Shown: positions 7,361 to 16,441, numbered from the stretch's first letter. The stretch: 64,000 nucleotides of DNA from Streptomyces barringtoniae (GCF_020819595.1 NZ_JAJHNP010000015.1:146014-210013), one strand, 5' to 3'. Notes: generated from the sequence alone by a model not told the origin. Numbers and translations: made by a program.

Positions 7361-8632
7361 ATGACCGACAGCCCCGCCCATCCGGCACCCCTCGCCGATC
7401 CGCACCTCGTCTACGATCCCCTCGCGGGCGACAGCCCCAAGGACGTGGTGATCCTCGGCTCCACCGGATCCATCGGCACCCAGGCCATCGACCTCGTGCT
7501 GCGCCACCCCGACCGGTTCCGGGTCACCGCCCTGTCCGCGAACGGCGGCCGCATCGCCCTCCTCGCCGAGCAGGCGCGCCGCCTGCGCGTGCGGACCGTC
7601 GCGGTCGCCCGCGAGGACGCCGTACCCGCCCTGCGCGAGGCGCTCGCCGCCGAGTACGGCCCCGGCGAGCCGCTGCCCGAGATCCTCGCCGGACCGGACG
7701 CGGCGACCCAGGTCGCCGGCTCCGACTGCCACACCGTGCTGAACGGCATCACCGGCTCCATCGGCCTCGCGCCCACCCTCGCCGCCCTGGAGGCCGGCCA
7801 CACCCTGGCGCTCGCCAACAAGGAGTCCCTGATCGTCGGCGGGCCGCTGGTCAAGACGCTGGCCAAGCCGGGCCAGATCATCCCGGTCGACTCCGAGCAC
7901 GCCGCGCTCTTCCAGGCGCTGGCCTGCGGGACGAGGGCCGATGTGCGCAAGCTGGTGGTCACGGCGTCCGGAGGGCCCTTCCGGGGCCGTACGAAGGCCG
8001 ACCTGGCGCACGTCACCGTCGAGGACGCCCTCGCCCACCCCACCTGGGCGATGGGCCCGGTGATCACGATCAACTCCGCGACCCTGGTCAACAAGGGCCT
8101 GGAGGTCATCGAGGCACACCTGCTCTACGACATTCCCTTCGACCGCATTGAGGTGGTCGTGCATCCCCAGTCGTATGTCCACTCGATGGTCGAGTTCACC
8201 GACGGATCCACGATCGCCCAGGCGACGCCCCCCGACATGCGCGGGCCCATCGCCATCGGTCTGGGCTGGCCCGAACGCGTTCCCGACGCGGCGCCCGCCT
8301 TCGACTGGAGCAAGGCTTCCACCTGGGAGTTCTTCCCCCTGGACAACGAGGCCTTCCCCTCGGTGAACCTCGCCCGGCACGTGGGGCGGCTCGCGGGGAC
8401 CGCGCCGGCGGTGTTCAATGCGGCCAACGAGGAGTGCGTCGAGGCCTTCCGCACCGGCGTGCTGCCCTTCAACGGCATCATGGAGACCGTCACCCGGGTG
8501 GTCGAGGAACACGGCACCCCGGCCACGGGAACTTCACTCACCGTGTCGGACGTCCTCGAAGCGGAGACCTGGGCCCGCGCCCGGGCCCGCGAACTCACAG
8601 CCACGACGGCGACCGCGGAGGCGCGTGCATGA
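7361..8632 (+). CDS. dxr: 1-deoxy-D-xylulose 5-phosphate reductoisomerase
   Basis: 423 residues. It catalyses the NADPH-dependent rearrangement and reduction of DXP to 2-C-methyl-D-erythritol 4-phosphate, the committed step of the MEP isoprenoid pathway. The N-terminal NADPH-binding motif is GSTGSIGTQAID. The LANKESLIVGG segment, VDSEHAALFQ (metal and substrate binding) and VVHPQSYVHSMVEF are all present, and length is normal. An N-terminal extension of about 25 residues precedes VVILGSTG, as in other streptomycetes. The upstream in-frame extension to 7076 is not coding in character, and ATG 7361 follows a G-run. The gene overlaps the site-2 protease start by 4 bases (ATGA), so they are translationally coupled. 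ispG of the same pathway follows. Confidence 0.96.
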   Translation: MTDSPAHPAPLADPHLVYDPLAGDSPKDVVILGSTGSIGTQAIDLVLRHPDRFRVTALSANGGRIALLAEQARRLRVRTVAVAREDAVPALREALAAEYGPGEPLPEILAGPDAATQVAGSDCHTVLNGITGSIGLAPTLAALEAGHTLALANKESLIVGGPLVKTLAKPGQIIPVDSEHAALFQALACGTRADVRKLVVTASGGPFRGRTKADLAHVTVEDALAHPTWAMGPVITINSATLVNKGLEVIEAHLLYDIPFDRIEVVVHPQSYVHSMVEFTDGSTIAQATPPDMRGPIAIGLGWPERVPDAAPAFDWSKASTWEFFPLDNEAFPSVNLARHVGRLAGTAPAVFNAANEECVEAFRTGVLPFNGIMETVTRVVEEHGTPATGTSLTVSDVLEAETWARARARELTATTATAEARA

Positions 8633-9933
8633 CGACCTTGATGTTCATCCTCGGCATACTGGTCTTCGCGGTGGGCCTGCTCGTCTCGATCGCGTGGCAC
8701 GAGCTGGGGCACCTGTCCACGGCCAAGCTCTTCGGCATCCGCGTCCCGCAGTACATGGTCGGCTTCGGCCCGACCGTCTGGTCGCGCAAGAAGGGCGAGA
8801 CCGAGTACGGCATCAAGGCGGTCCCGCTCGGCGGCTACATCCGCATGATCGGCATGTTCCCGCCCGACGACCAGGGCCGCGTCTCCGCCCGCTCCACCTC
8901 CCCGTGGCGCGGCATGATCGAGGACGCCCGCTCGGCGGCCTTCGAGGAGCTCCAGCCCGGCGACGAGACGCGCATGTTCTACACGCGCAAGCCGTGGAAG
9001 CGCGTCATCGTCATGTTCGCGGGCCCGTTCATGAACCTGATCCTCGCGATCGCCCTGTTCTTCACGGTCCTCATGGGCTTCGGCATCCAGCAGCAGACCA
9101 CCACCGTCGCCTCCGTCTCGCCCTGCGTCATCGCGCAGAGCGAGAACCGCGACAGCTGCAAGAAGTCCGACATGGCGTCCCCGGCCCAGGCCGCCGGCAT
9201 GAAGAAGCGCGACAAGATCGTCTCCTTCGACGGCAAACCGACCAAGGACTGGAACACCCTGTCGGACCTGATCAGGGACAGCGCCGGCAAGACCGTCCCG
9301 ATCGTCGTCCAGCGCGACGGCAGGCAGGTCACCCTGCACGCCAAGATCGCCACCAACCTGGTCGCCAAGAAGGACTCCAGCGGCCAGTACGTCCAGGGCC
9401 AGTACGTCAAGGCCGGCTTCCTCGGCTTCAGCGCCGCCACCGGCGTCGTCCACCAGGACTTCGGCCAGTCCGTGACCTGGATGACCGACCGGGTCGGCGA
9501 CGCCGTCGACTCCCTGGCCGCACTGCCCGCCAAGATCCCGGCCCTGTGGGACGCGGCCTTCGGCAACGCCCCGCGCCAGCCGGACTCCCCGGTGGGCATC
9601 GTCGGCGCCGCCCGCATCACCGGCGACATCGCCACCCTCGACATCCCCGCCTCCCAGCAGGTGGCGATGTTCGTGATGCTGCTCGCCGGCTTCAACCTCT
9701 CGCTGTTCCTGTTCAACATGCTCCCGCTGCTCCCGCTCGACGGCGGACACATCGCGGGCGCGCTGTGGGAGGCGCTGCGCAGGAACGTGGCACGGGTGCT
9801 GCGCCGCCCGGACCCGGGCCCGTTCGACGTGGCGAAGCTGATGCCGGTGGCGTATGTGGTGGCGGGGATCTTCGTCTGCTTTACGATCCTGGTCCTGGTG
9901 GCGGATGTCGTTAACCCGGTGAAAATCTCCTAG
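8629..9933 (+). CDS. rseP: Site-2 intramembrane zinc metalloprotease (RseP/M50 family)
   Basis: 434 residues. HELGH (His24, Glu25, His28) lies inside the first membrane segment, as in RseP/RIP proteases, and LLPLDGGH in the C-terminal membrane segment provides the third zinc ligand (Asp). A PDZ-like domain (about residues 170-270, with AAGMKKRDKIVSFDGKP) sits between the halves. It should cut membrane-bound anti-sigma factors or signal peptides within the bilayer. The stop of dxr overlaps its ATG by 4 bases, and ispG follows after 170 bases, an arrangement conserved in Streptomyces. The symbol is by family; the substrate is unknown. Confidence 0.9.
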   Translation: MTTLMFILGILVFAVGLLVSIAWHELGHLSTAKLFGIRVPQYMVGFGPTVWSRKKGETEYGIKAVPLGGYIRMIGMFPPDDQGRVSARSTSPWRGMIEDARSAAFEELQPGDETRMFYTRKPWKRVIVMFAGPFMNLILAIALFFTVLMGFGIQQQTTTVASVSPCVIAQSENRDSCKKSDMASPAQAAGMKKRDKIVSFDGKPTKDWNTLSDLIRDSAGKTVPIVVQRDGRQVTLHAKIATNLVAKKDSSGQYVQGQYVKAGFLGFSAATGVVHQDFGQSVTWMTDRVGDAVDSLAALPAKIPALWDAAFGNAPRQPDSPVGIVGAARITGDIATLDIPASQQVAMFVMLLAGFNLSLFLFNMLPLLPLDGGHIAGALWEALRRNVARVLRRPDPGPFDVAKLMPVAYVVAGIFVCFTILVLVADVVNPVKIS

Positions 9934-10103
9934 CCGCACGACGTTCGAGGCAGCCCGGAAGCCTGTCCTCCGGGCCGCCCTCCATCGAGTGGGTTTGCCG
10001 GGTGGGATGTGCTGGCGCCAAGGCCGGTGCCGTAATCTCGAAGCCTGGAGCCCGACCGTAGACGGGACCGGACCTTGATCCACGACTTGGGGTTGCACAG
10101 CAG

Positions 10104-11261
10104 ATGACTGCGATTTCTCTCGGCATGCCGTCCGTTCCGACCAAGCTCGCCGAGCGCCGGAAGAGCCGGCAGATCCAGGTCGGAAGCGTGGCGGTCGGCG
10201 GAGACGCGCCCGTTTCGGTCCAGTCGATGACCACGACCCGTACGTCCGACGTCGGCGCCACCCTCCAGCAGATCGCCGAGCTGACGGCGTCCGGCTGCCA
10301 GATCGTCCGCGTGGCGTGCCCCACCCAGGACGACGCGGACGCCCTCGCGACCATCGCCCGCAAGTCCCAGATCCCGGTGATCGCGGACATCCACTTCCAG
10401 CCGAAGTACGTCTTCGCGGCGATCGAGGCGGGCTGCGCGGCGGTCCGGGTGAACCCCGGCAACATCAAGCAGTTCGACGACAAGGTCAAGGAGATCGCCA
10501 AGGCCGCCAAGGACCACGGCACGCCGATCCGGATCGGGGTCAACGCCGGTTCCCTGGACCGGCGCCTGCTCCAGAAGTACGGCAAGGCGACGCCGGAGGC
10601 CCTGGTCGAGTCGGCGCTGTGGGAGGCGTCCCTCTTCGAGGAGCACGACTTCCGGGACATCAAGATCTCCGTCAAGCACAACGACCCGGTCGTGATGATC
10701 GAGGCCTACCGGCAGCTCGCCGAGAGCTGCGACTACCCGCTCCACCTCGGGGTGACGGAGGCGGGCCCGGCGTTCCAGGGCACGATCAAGTCGGCGGTGG
10801 CCTTCGGCGCGCTCCTCTCCCAGGGCATCGGCGACACCATCCGCGTGTCCCTCTCGGCTCCCCCCGTCGAGGAGGTCAAGGTCGGCCTCCAGATCCTCCA
10901 GTCGCTCGGCCTGCGCCAGCGCGGCCTGGAGATCGTCTCCTGCCCGTCCTGCGGCCGCGCCCAGGTGGACGTCTACAAGCTCGCCGAGGAAGTCACAGCC
11001 GGCCTGACCGGCATGGAGGTCCCCCTCCGCGTCGCCGTCATGGGCTGCGTGGTCAACGGTCCGGGCGAGGCCCGCGAGGCCGACCTCGGCGTCGCCTCCG
11101 GCAACGGCAAGGGCCAGATCTTCGTCAAGGGCGAGGTCATCAAGACCGTCCCCGAGTCCAAGATCGTGGAGACCCTCATCGAGGAGGCCATGAAGCTGGC
11201 CGAGCAGATGGAACAGGACGGCGTGGCCTCGGGTGAGCCGTCGGTGTCGGTGGCCGGCTGA
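10104..11261 (+). CDS. ispG: 4-hydroxy-3-methylbut-2-en-1-yl diphosphate synthase (flavodoxin), IspG/GcpE
   Basis: 385 residues. This [4Fe-4S] enzyme converts methylerythritol cyclodiphosphate to HMBPP in the MEP pathway. The N-terminal TIM-barrel begins with VGGDAPVSVQSMTTT. The iron-sulfur ligands are visible: Cys280 and Cys283 in SCPSCGR and Cys315 in GCVVNGPGEA. Length is normal for the single-barrel bacterial form. ATG 10104 has only a weak ribosome site. A hairpin follows 17 bases after the stop. Together with dxr it gives two MEP enzymes in about 4 kb. Confidence 0.96.
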   Translation: MTAISLGMPSVPTKLAERRKSRQIQVGSVAVGGDAPVSVQSMTTTRTSDVGATLQQIAELTASGCQIVRVACPTQDDADALATIARKSQIPVIADIHFQPKYVFAAIEAGCAAVRVNPGNIKQFDDKVKEIAKAAKDHGTPIRIGVNAGSLDRRLLQKYGKATPEALVESALWEASLFEEHDFRDIKISVKHNDPVVMIEAYRQLAESCDYPLHLGVTEAGPAFQGTIKSAVAFGALLSQGIGDTIRVSLSAPPVEEVKVGLQILQSLGLRQRGLEIVSCPSCGRAQVDVYKLAEEVTAGLTGMEVPLRVAVMGCVVNGPGEAREADLGVASGNGKGQIFVKGEVIKTVPESKIVETLIEEAMKLAEQMEQDGVASGEPSVSVAG

Positions 11262-11277
11262 TCTTTTCGGCTTTCGT

Positions 11278-11306
11278 GAGTCCCGTTACCGCTGGTGGCG
11301 GGACTC
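11278..11306. terminator. Hairpin after ispG
   Basis: Arms GAGTCCCG (11278-11285) and CGGGACTC (11299-11306), with a small inner ACC/GGT pairing, 17 bases past the ispG stop. Moderate stem (8 bp); plausible terminator. Confidence 0.6.
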
Positions 11307-11582
11307 AGCCATACCTCCGCCCAGACGGATTGGCGGCGTGCCGCCCCACTTGTCGGCGAGCGCCGCGACCAGCAGCAGCCCCCGCCCGGACTCGTCGGCC
11401 GGTACCCGCAGCCCGGGCAGCCGCTCGGTACAAGTGCCGCAGACCTCCAGGCGCAGGGTGCCGGACGACTCGGTGAGCCGCAGGCGGAGGTCCCGCCCGG
11501 GTACGTGCCCGCGCCGGACCGCATTCGCTACGAGTCCGGCGGTGATCAGAACGGTGGGCCGCTTCGACTCATGGTGTGCCAT
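11286..11582 (-). pseudogene. Remnant of an anti-sigma-type HATPase (ATP-binding) protein
   Basis: Minus-strand residues LITAGLVANAVRRGHVPGRD and PADESGRGLLLVAALADKWG match the N-box and G-box regions of the small Streptomyces ATP-binding regulators (RsbW/SpoIIAB-like). The protein starts in the middle of the domain, so the N-terminal third is missing. After DKWG the family-like end (SVWAEVWLSP) continues in a different frame, so there is also a frameshift. The proper stop is lost. It abuts the toxin-like fragment at about 11570. Originally it would have bound ATP and an anti-sigma or anti-anti-sigma partner; it cannot be functional now. Confidence 0.65.
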
Positions 11583-11831
11583 TCCGGGGCGGACAGCTCA
11601 GGTATCGCCCAGCAGATAGCCAACGAAATGGGCGTCACCGTAAGGGCACCCACGGACAGGGCAGGCACCAATCCGCTGCTGGGCCCGGGGCAGATTCCGC
11701 AGATCGACAACGGTGGATACTGGCGGACCTTCCTTCCCGTCGTCGCAGGCCAAGACGAAGTTGATCGGCTTTTACCAGGAAATGGATCCAGGGTATTCAC
11801 AATCCTGGGGCGGATTCGTGCCTCGGCCTGA
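11570..11831 (+). pseudogene. C-terminal fragment resembling an actinobacterial polymorphic toxin
   Basis: The plus-strand frame ending at TGA 11829-11831 reads RLMVCHSGADSSGIAQQIAN, then EMGVTVRAPTDRAG, GPGQIPQIDNGG and YWRTFLPVV. The pattern of CHSG, an IAN-x-MGV-x-V-x-APTD segment and a final NGG-x-WRTFLP is familiar from C-terminal modules of large secreted toxin-type proteins in Streptomyces. There is no start codon or upstream domain: at about 11570 it runs into the HATPase remnant on the other strand. The remaining 80 residues are the end of a deleted gene. The family call is by pattern only; the neighbouring barstar-type remnant makes a toxin-immunity origin more likely. Confidence 0.4.
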
Positions 11832-11994
11832 ATCGTGTGCGGGAAAGTACCCGGTAGACGATGTGGTCGGCCCCATCCTCGACATGATGGAATTGACCAT
11901 CGATGTCATGGGTGGAGCTTTCCGCGTGCCGGGCGGAGCTACCGCACTCCTTCAGTCCAGCACGAAGCGCTGCTCAACATCTCCGTCGAAGTGA
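11752..11994 (+). pseudogene. Short degraded ORF between the toxin-like tail and barstar remnant
   Basis: Frame shifted by one relative to the preceding fragment, reading LIGFYQEMDPGYSQSWGGFV, then GKYPVDDVVGPILDMMELTIDVMGGAF and RVPGGATALL, stopping at 11992-11994. The first part looks like real protein, acidic and aromatic, in the style of small immunity or DUF proteins. It has no ribosome site or complete domain and ends in low-quality sequence. I do not recognise the family. It may be a second immunity-gene remnant or an out-of-frame continuation of the toxin-like fragment. Confidence 0.3.
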
Positions 11995-12394
11995 GCCTGC
12001 CCCTTGCCCTCCCGCGTACCGGCCTGATCCACTCGGCCCGGATGCAGGGCCAGGAGATGTGCGACGCCGACGGGGTGTTCACCCAGTTCTACGAGGCGCT
12101 GCGCCTGCCCGACCGCTTCGGCTGGAACGGGCACGCCCTGCGGGACCGCCTGCGTGATCTTCACTGGCTCAAGGCCGCTCGCAAACGCGGGATCCTCTGG
12201 CGGGCCCTGAACGACGCCGTGACGTTCTGGGCGGGAGGACCCGAGCTGCCGGGACAGGAGAAGATCACCTTCGACGTCGTACTGCTGTGCCCGCCCGAGG
12301 CCGGAAAGAGGTCCAGGAAGAGCTGCGCCGGGAGCTCCTTCGCAGGTGGGCCCCCCTTCCTCGCCCCGAGGCGCCGCACAATCGCACGAGGTAA
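11991..12394 (+). pseudogene. Barstar-family immunity protein, frameshifted
   Basis: From a possible GTG at 11991 the reading GLIHSARMQGQEMCDADGVF, TQFYEALRLPDRFGWNGHAL and RDRLRDLHWL follows the barstar fold: strand, then the helix with a Tyr/Phe-Gly-x-Asn motif, then L-x-DL. Barstar-type proteins bind and inhibit barnase-like RNases. At about 12303 (GAGGCCGGAAAGAGG) one base appears missing. The natural end, EVQEELRRELLRRW to NRTR and TAA 12392-12394, lies in another frame, while the original frame runs into the downstream GNAT gene. So it is a recently broken gene, or a sequencing error, in a locus that also holds a toxin-like tail. Confidence 0.6.
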
Positions 12395-12434
12395 AGTGCC
12401 GGGACCAGCAGAACCCCAGGGTGAGGCCCCGCAC

Positions 12435-13283
12435 GTGTTGACCCAGACCACCTCTCGGGTGCTCGAACCGAGCGACCTTGACGCCGCGCTCGCCATACTC
12501 GGCCGCGAGCCGGTCGCGAACGCCTTCGTGACCTCACGGGTCCAGGTCGCCGGTCTCGACCCGTGGCGCCTCGGCGGCGAGATGTGGGGCTGGTATGAGG
12601 ACGGCATGCTCACGTCCCTGTGCTACGCGGGCGCCAATCTGGTCCCGGTCTGTGCCACCCCGCGCGCCGTCCGCGCCTTCGCGGACCGGGCGAGAAGGGC
12701 CGGCCGCCGCTGCTCCTCCATCGTCGGTCCCGCCGATTCCACCGCAGCTCTGTGGCGCCTGCTGGAACCGCACTGGGGACCCGCCCGCGAGGTCCGCCCC
12801 CACCAGCCCCTGATGGTCACCGACCGCATGCCCGCCGACATCGCCCCGGACCCCTACGTCCGCCGCGTCCGCAAGGACGAGATGGAGACGATCATGCCGG
12901 CCTGCGTGGCGATGTTCACCGAAGAGGTCGGCGTATCGCCGATGGCCGGCGACGGCGGCCTGCTCTACCAGGCCCGCGTCGCCGAACTCGTCGGCTCCGG
13001 CCGCTCCTTCGCCCGCCTCGACGAGCACGGCAAGGTCGTCTTCAAGGCGGAGATCGGCGCGGCGACCAGCCAGGCCTGCCAGATCCAGGGCGTCTGGGTG
13101 GCTCCCGAGCACCGGGGAAGGGGCCTGGCGGCACCGGGGATGGCGGCCGTCCTGCGCTATGCCCTGGCGGACGTGGCGCCCGTCGTCAGCCTGTACGTGA
13201 ACGACTTCAACACGGCGGCGAGGCGGACGTACCACAGGGTGGGCTTCCAGGAGGTGGGCGCTTTCATGAGCGTCCTGTTCTGA
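12435..13283 (+). CDS. GNAT family N-acetyltransferase with N-terminal DUF4081 domain
   Basis: 282 residues from GTG 12435. Residues about 1-130 resemble DUF4081 (SRVLEPSDLDAALAILGREP, ANAFVTSRV). Residues about 140-280 are a GNAT acetyl-CoA-binding fold with the acetyl-CoA loop VWVAPEHRGRGLAAPGM, followed by LYVNDFNTAARRTYHRVGF, a typical GNAT end. It should transfer an acetyl group to an unknown amine. The frame is open far upstream only because the frameshifted barstar remnant joins it; the genus-conserved protein starts at this GTG. It precedes a second GNAT gene by 21 bases, so they are likely cotranscribed, and proS follows. Confidence 0.88.
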   Translation: MLTQTTSRVLEPSDLDAALAILGREPVANAFVTSRVQVAGLDPWRLGGEMWGWYEDGMLTSLCYAGANLVPVCATPRAVRAFADRARRAGRRCSSIVGPADSTAALWRLLEPHWGPAREVRPHQPLMVTDRMPADIAPDPYVRRVRKDEMETIMPACVAMFTEEVGVSPMAGDGGLLYQARVAELVGSGRSFARLDEHGKVVFKAEIGAATSQACQIQGVWVAPEHRGRGLAAPGMAAVLRYALADVAPVVSLYVNDFNTAARRTYHRVGFQEVGAFMSVLF

Positions 13284-13304
13284 GCCCCCTGTACGCTCCC
13301 GGGC

Positions 13305-13835
13305 ATGGACCTCGTGATCGGCTCCCTGGACCTCGCTGCCCGCGTCGACGAGGCCCTGGCCGTCCAGGCCGTAGCCTTCGGTCTGGGCCCCGACGAGGTC
13401 GCCGTACGCCGGCAGATCGTCCAGCGGCACATGCAGTTCCCGGGCGCGCGGGCCCTCGGTGCCACGGTGGGCGATCACCTCGTGGGCTTCGTGTACGGCA
13501 TGCCCAACTCCCGCACCCACTGGTGGTCCACCGTGGTGGAGCCGTATCTGCGCGCCAACGGCAACGACTTCTGGCTGGACGACTCCTTCGTGATCACGGA
13601 GCTGCACGTCCACCCCCACCACCAGAACCGGGGCATCGGGCGGCGGCTCATCACCACGATCACCGACACCGCCGGCGAACCGCGCTCGATCCTCTCCGCG
13701 ATCGACACCGACAGCCCCGCCCGTGGCCTGTACTTCTCCCTCGGGTACGTCGACCTCGCCCGCCAGGTCCACTTCCCGAGCGCGCCGAAGCCGTACGCGG
13801 TGATGGGCGCCCACCTGCCCCTCCGCAGGCACTAA
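13305..13835 (+). CDS. GNAT family N-acetyltransferase
   Basis: 176 residues, single GNAT domain. The acetyl-CoA binding segment is LHVHPHHQNRGIGRRLI (about residues 104-120), the terminal beta-bulge region is ARGLYFSLGYVDLARQVHFP, and the mid-domain strand is VGDHLVGFVYG. The substrate is unknown. It starts 21 bases after the DUF4081-GNAT gene, probably in the same transcript, and ends 74 bases before proS. Confidence 0.88.
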   Translation: MDLVIGSLDLAARVDEALAVQAVAFGLGPDEVAVRRQIVQRHMQFPGARALGATVGDHLVGFVYGMPNSRTHWWSTVVEPYLRANGNDFWLDDSFVITELHVHPHHQNRGIGRRLITTITDTAGEPRSILSAIDTDSPARGLYFSLGYVDLARQVHFPSAPKPYAVMGAHLPLRRH

Positions 13836-13909
13836 CCGATTTCCGCCCCCGCAGCAAGCCCGGCTAACCTCCTTGCCATCACCGTTTTCCCGGCAGGAGT
13901 ACGAGAATC

Positions 13910-15613
13910 ATGGCGAACGCACCGGTCCAGCGCATGTCCCAGTTGATGGCGAAGACGCTGCGCGACGACCCGGCGGACGCCGAGGTCCTCAGCCACAAGC
14001 TCCTCGTCCGCGCCGGCTACGTCCGCCGCACGGCCGCCGGTATCTGGAGCTGGCTGCCCCTCGGCAAGAAGGTCCTCTCCAACGTCGAGCGGATCGTCCG
14101 CGAGGAGATGGACGCCATCGGCGCCCAGGAGGTCACCCTCCCCGCCCTGCTGCCCCGCGAGCCGTACGAGGCAACCGGCCGCTGGGACGAGTACGGCCAG
14201 GAGCTGTTCCGCCTCAAGGACCGCAAGGGCGGCGACTACCTCCTCGGCCCGACCCACGAGGAGATCTTCACCCTCCTGGTCAAGGACCAGTGCACGTCCT
14301 ACAAGGACCTGCCGGTGATCCTGTACCAGATCCAGACCAAGTTCCGCGACGAGGCCCGCCCCCGCGCCGGCATCCTGCGCGGCCGCGAGTTCCTGATGAA
14401 GGACTCGTACTCCTTCGACCTGGCGGACGAGGGGCTCGCGCAGTCGTACGCCCTGCACCGTGAGGCCTACCAGCGCATCTTCGAGCGCCTCGGCCTCGAC
14501 TACCGCATCTGCGCGGCCACCGCCGGCGCGATGGGCGGCTCGAAGTCGGAGGAGTTCCTGGCCCCGGCCGAGGCCGGCGAGGACACCTTCGCCGACTGCC
14601 CGAACTGCGACTTCGCCGCCAACACGGAGGCGATCACGTACGCGCTCCAGCCGGTGGACGGCTCGGCCGTCCCGGCCCTGGAGGAGATCCCGACCCCCGA
14701 CACCCCGACCATCGAGACCCTGGCCGCCTCCCTCGGCGTCCCGGCCTCCGCCACGCTGAAGAACCTGCTGGTGAAGGTGGACGGCGAGATCGTCGCCGTC
14801 GGCGTGCCCGGCGACCGTGAGGTCGACCTGGGCAAGGTCGAGGCGCACTTCGCCCCGGCGGTCGTCGAGATGGTCACCGAGGGGGACTTCGCGGGCCGCC
14901 CCGACCTGGTGCGCGGCTACGTCGGCCCGCAGGGCCTGGGCGAGAAGGTCAAGTACATCGCCGACCCGCGCGTGGCCCCCGGCACCGCCTGGATCACCGG
15001 CGCCAACAAGGACAACACGCACGCGAAGAACGTCGTCGCCGGCCGTGACTTCGAGGTCGACGAGTACGTGGACGTCGTCGTGGTGCAGGAGGGCGACCCC
15101 TGCCCGAAGTGCGGTACCGGCCTGAAGCTGGACCGTGCCATCGAGATCGGCCACATCTTCCAGCTGGGCCGCAAGTACACCGACGCCCTCAAGCTCGACG
15201 TCCTCGGCCAGAACGGCAAGCCGGTCCGCGTCACCATGGGCTCCTACGGCATCGGCGTCTCCCGCGCCGTCGCGGCCATCGCCGAGCAGAGCGCCGACGA
15301 CAAGGGCCTGGTGTGGCCCAAGGAGGTCGCCCCGGCCGACGTGCACGTGGTCGCCGCCGGCAAGGCCCTGCAGACCGAGCTTGCCCTCGACGTCGCCGAG
15401 AAGCTGGCCGCCGCGGGCGTCCGCGTCCTGGTCGACGACCGGGCCGGCGTCTCCCCGGGCGTGAAGTTCACCGATGCCGAGCTGATCGGCGTCCCGCAGA
15501 TCCTGGTCGCCGGCCGCCGCTCCGGCGAGGGCGTCCTGGAGCTGAAGGACCGCAGGACCGGCGAGCGCGAGGAACTGCCGGCCGAGGACGCGATCGCCCG
15601 CCTGACGGCCTGA
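13910..15613 (+). CDS. proS: Prolyl-tRNA synthetase (bacterial type with editing insertion)
   Basis: 567 residues. A class II synthetase that charges tRNA-Pro with proline. Motif 2 (TKFRDEARPRAGILRGREFLMKD region) and motif 3 (SYGIGVSRAVAAIAEQ) are present. Between them, about residues 220-400, lies the YbaK-like editing domain (PDTPTIETLAASLGVP, then LVKVDGEIVAVGVPGDREVD) that hydrolyses Ala-tRNA-Pro. The C-terminal anticodon-binding domain starts near VHVVAAGKALQ. Length is normal for the bacterial-type enzyme. ATG 13910 has a spaced GGCAGGAG ribosome site. The stop lies in a short CTGACGGC tandem repeat (15602-15624). Confidence 0.97.
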   Translation: MANAPVQRMSQLMAKTLRDDPADAEVLSHKLLVRAGYVRRTAAGIWSWLPLGKKVLSNVERIVREEMDAIGAQEVTLPALLPREPYEATGRWDEYGQELFRLKDRKGGDYLLGPTHEEIFTLLVKDQCTSYKDLPVILYQIQTKFRDEARPRAGILRGREFLMKDSYSFDLADEGLAQSYALHREAYQRIFERLGLDYRICAATAGAMGGSKSEEFLAPAEAGEDTFADCPNCDFAANTEAITYALQPVDGSAVPALEEIPTPDTPTIETLAASLGVPASATLKNLLVKVDGEIVAVGVPGDREVDLGKVEAHFAPAVVEMVTEGDFAGRPDLVRGYVGPQGLGEKVKYIADPRVAPGTAWITGANKDNTHAKNVVAGRDFEVDEYVDVVVVQEGDPCPKCGTGLKLDRAIEIGHIFQLGRKYTDALKLDVLGQNGKPVRVTMGSYGIGVSRAVAAIAEQSADDKGLVWPKEVAPADVHVVAAGKALQTELALDVAEKLAAAGVRVLVDDRAGVSPGVKFTDAELIGVPQILVAGRRSGEGVLELKDRRTGEREELPAEDAIARLTA

Positions 15614-15640
15614 CGGCCTGACGGACGGTGAGGGCGGCGG

Positions 15641-16365
15641 TCACGTGTGCGAGCGCCGCCACTCCTGCCGGGAGAGCGTCCAGTACTCCCGGCTTCTGAA
15701 GGTGACGGAGGAGACGGTGCCGTAGCGGGCGCGTGCCTCGGCGAGGGTGGTGCCGCCGGGCTCCAGACCGCACCGCCCGTCCGGGGCGGGCGAGGGACAC
15801 GGCGTGGGGTCCTGGACGCGCCACGCCGGGTCCCACGGGTCGTCCCACTCGACGGTGAACGACGGATCGTTGAGCTCCGGCTCGGACAGGCGCAGCCCGT
15901 CGGCCTGCCGGCCCTTGTCCCGCTGGTACTCCAGGGCGTACCGGAGCCCGCCGACCCCGCCGGTGTCCGGGTCCCCGCCCGTCGGGCCGCCCCAGTCGCC
16001 GAGGTGCGCCCGGCCGATGTCCCGAAGCGTCGGCGTCACCCCGCGGGGCGCGCCGTAGTAGGCGATGGCGTCCATCCGGCAGTGCACCACGTCGGGGTCC
16101 TCGGACTGGTCGAAGAGATCGGGCTGGCGCCGGCCGAAGCAGAAGTCGCTGAACCGCAGCAGGACGGGTTCCAGTGAGGGAAGCGCGGCGAAGGCCTTCG
16201 CCCGCTCACGAACGGCCAGTTCCGCCGCTGCCCGCTGGTGCCGCGCCGCCGACGAGATCGCCGGACGGTGTGGCGTTCGCCGGCATCCGGCTGCGCGGCG
16301 GAGCAGCCCGCCACCAGCAGCCCGGCCGGCGCCGTGAGCATCCCCCTGCGCCATGTTGGCCGCAT
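15641..16365 (-). pseudogene. Putative lipoprotein with an apparent frameshift near its N-terminus
   Basis: The N-terminal frame (from about 16365) gives MRPTWRRGMLTAPAGLLVAGCSAAQ, a lipoprotein signal with lipobox LVAGC. After ERHTVRR (about 16270) the protein-like sequence continues in the next frame: ISSAARHQRAAAELAVRERA, VLLRFSDFCFGRR, VHCRMDAIAYYGAP, WDDPWDPAWRVQDP, TVSSVTFRSREYWTLSRQEW, to the TGA at 15641. The second frame is open further upstream but without a signal. I infer a one- or two-base indel around 16255-16275, so the lipoprotein is either broken or affected by a sequencing error. Function is unknown. It converges on proS with 27 bases between. Confidence 0.55.
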
Positions 16366-16441
16366 GCGGCGACTCTGCCCGGCACCCGGCCCAGCCGGCA
16401 CGGGTCCGCCTACCCATGTGCATGAGTACGCCTACTCATGC

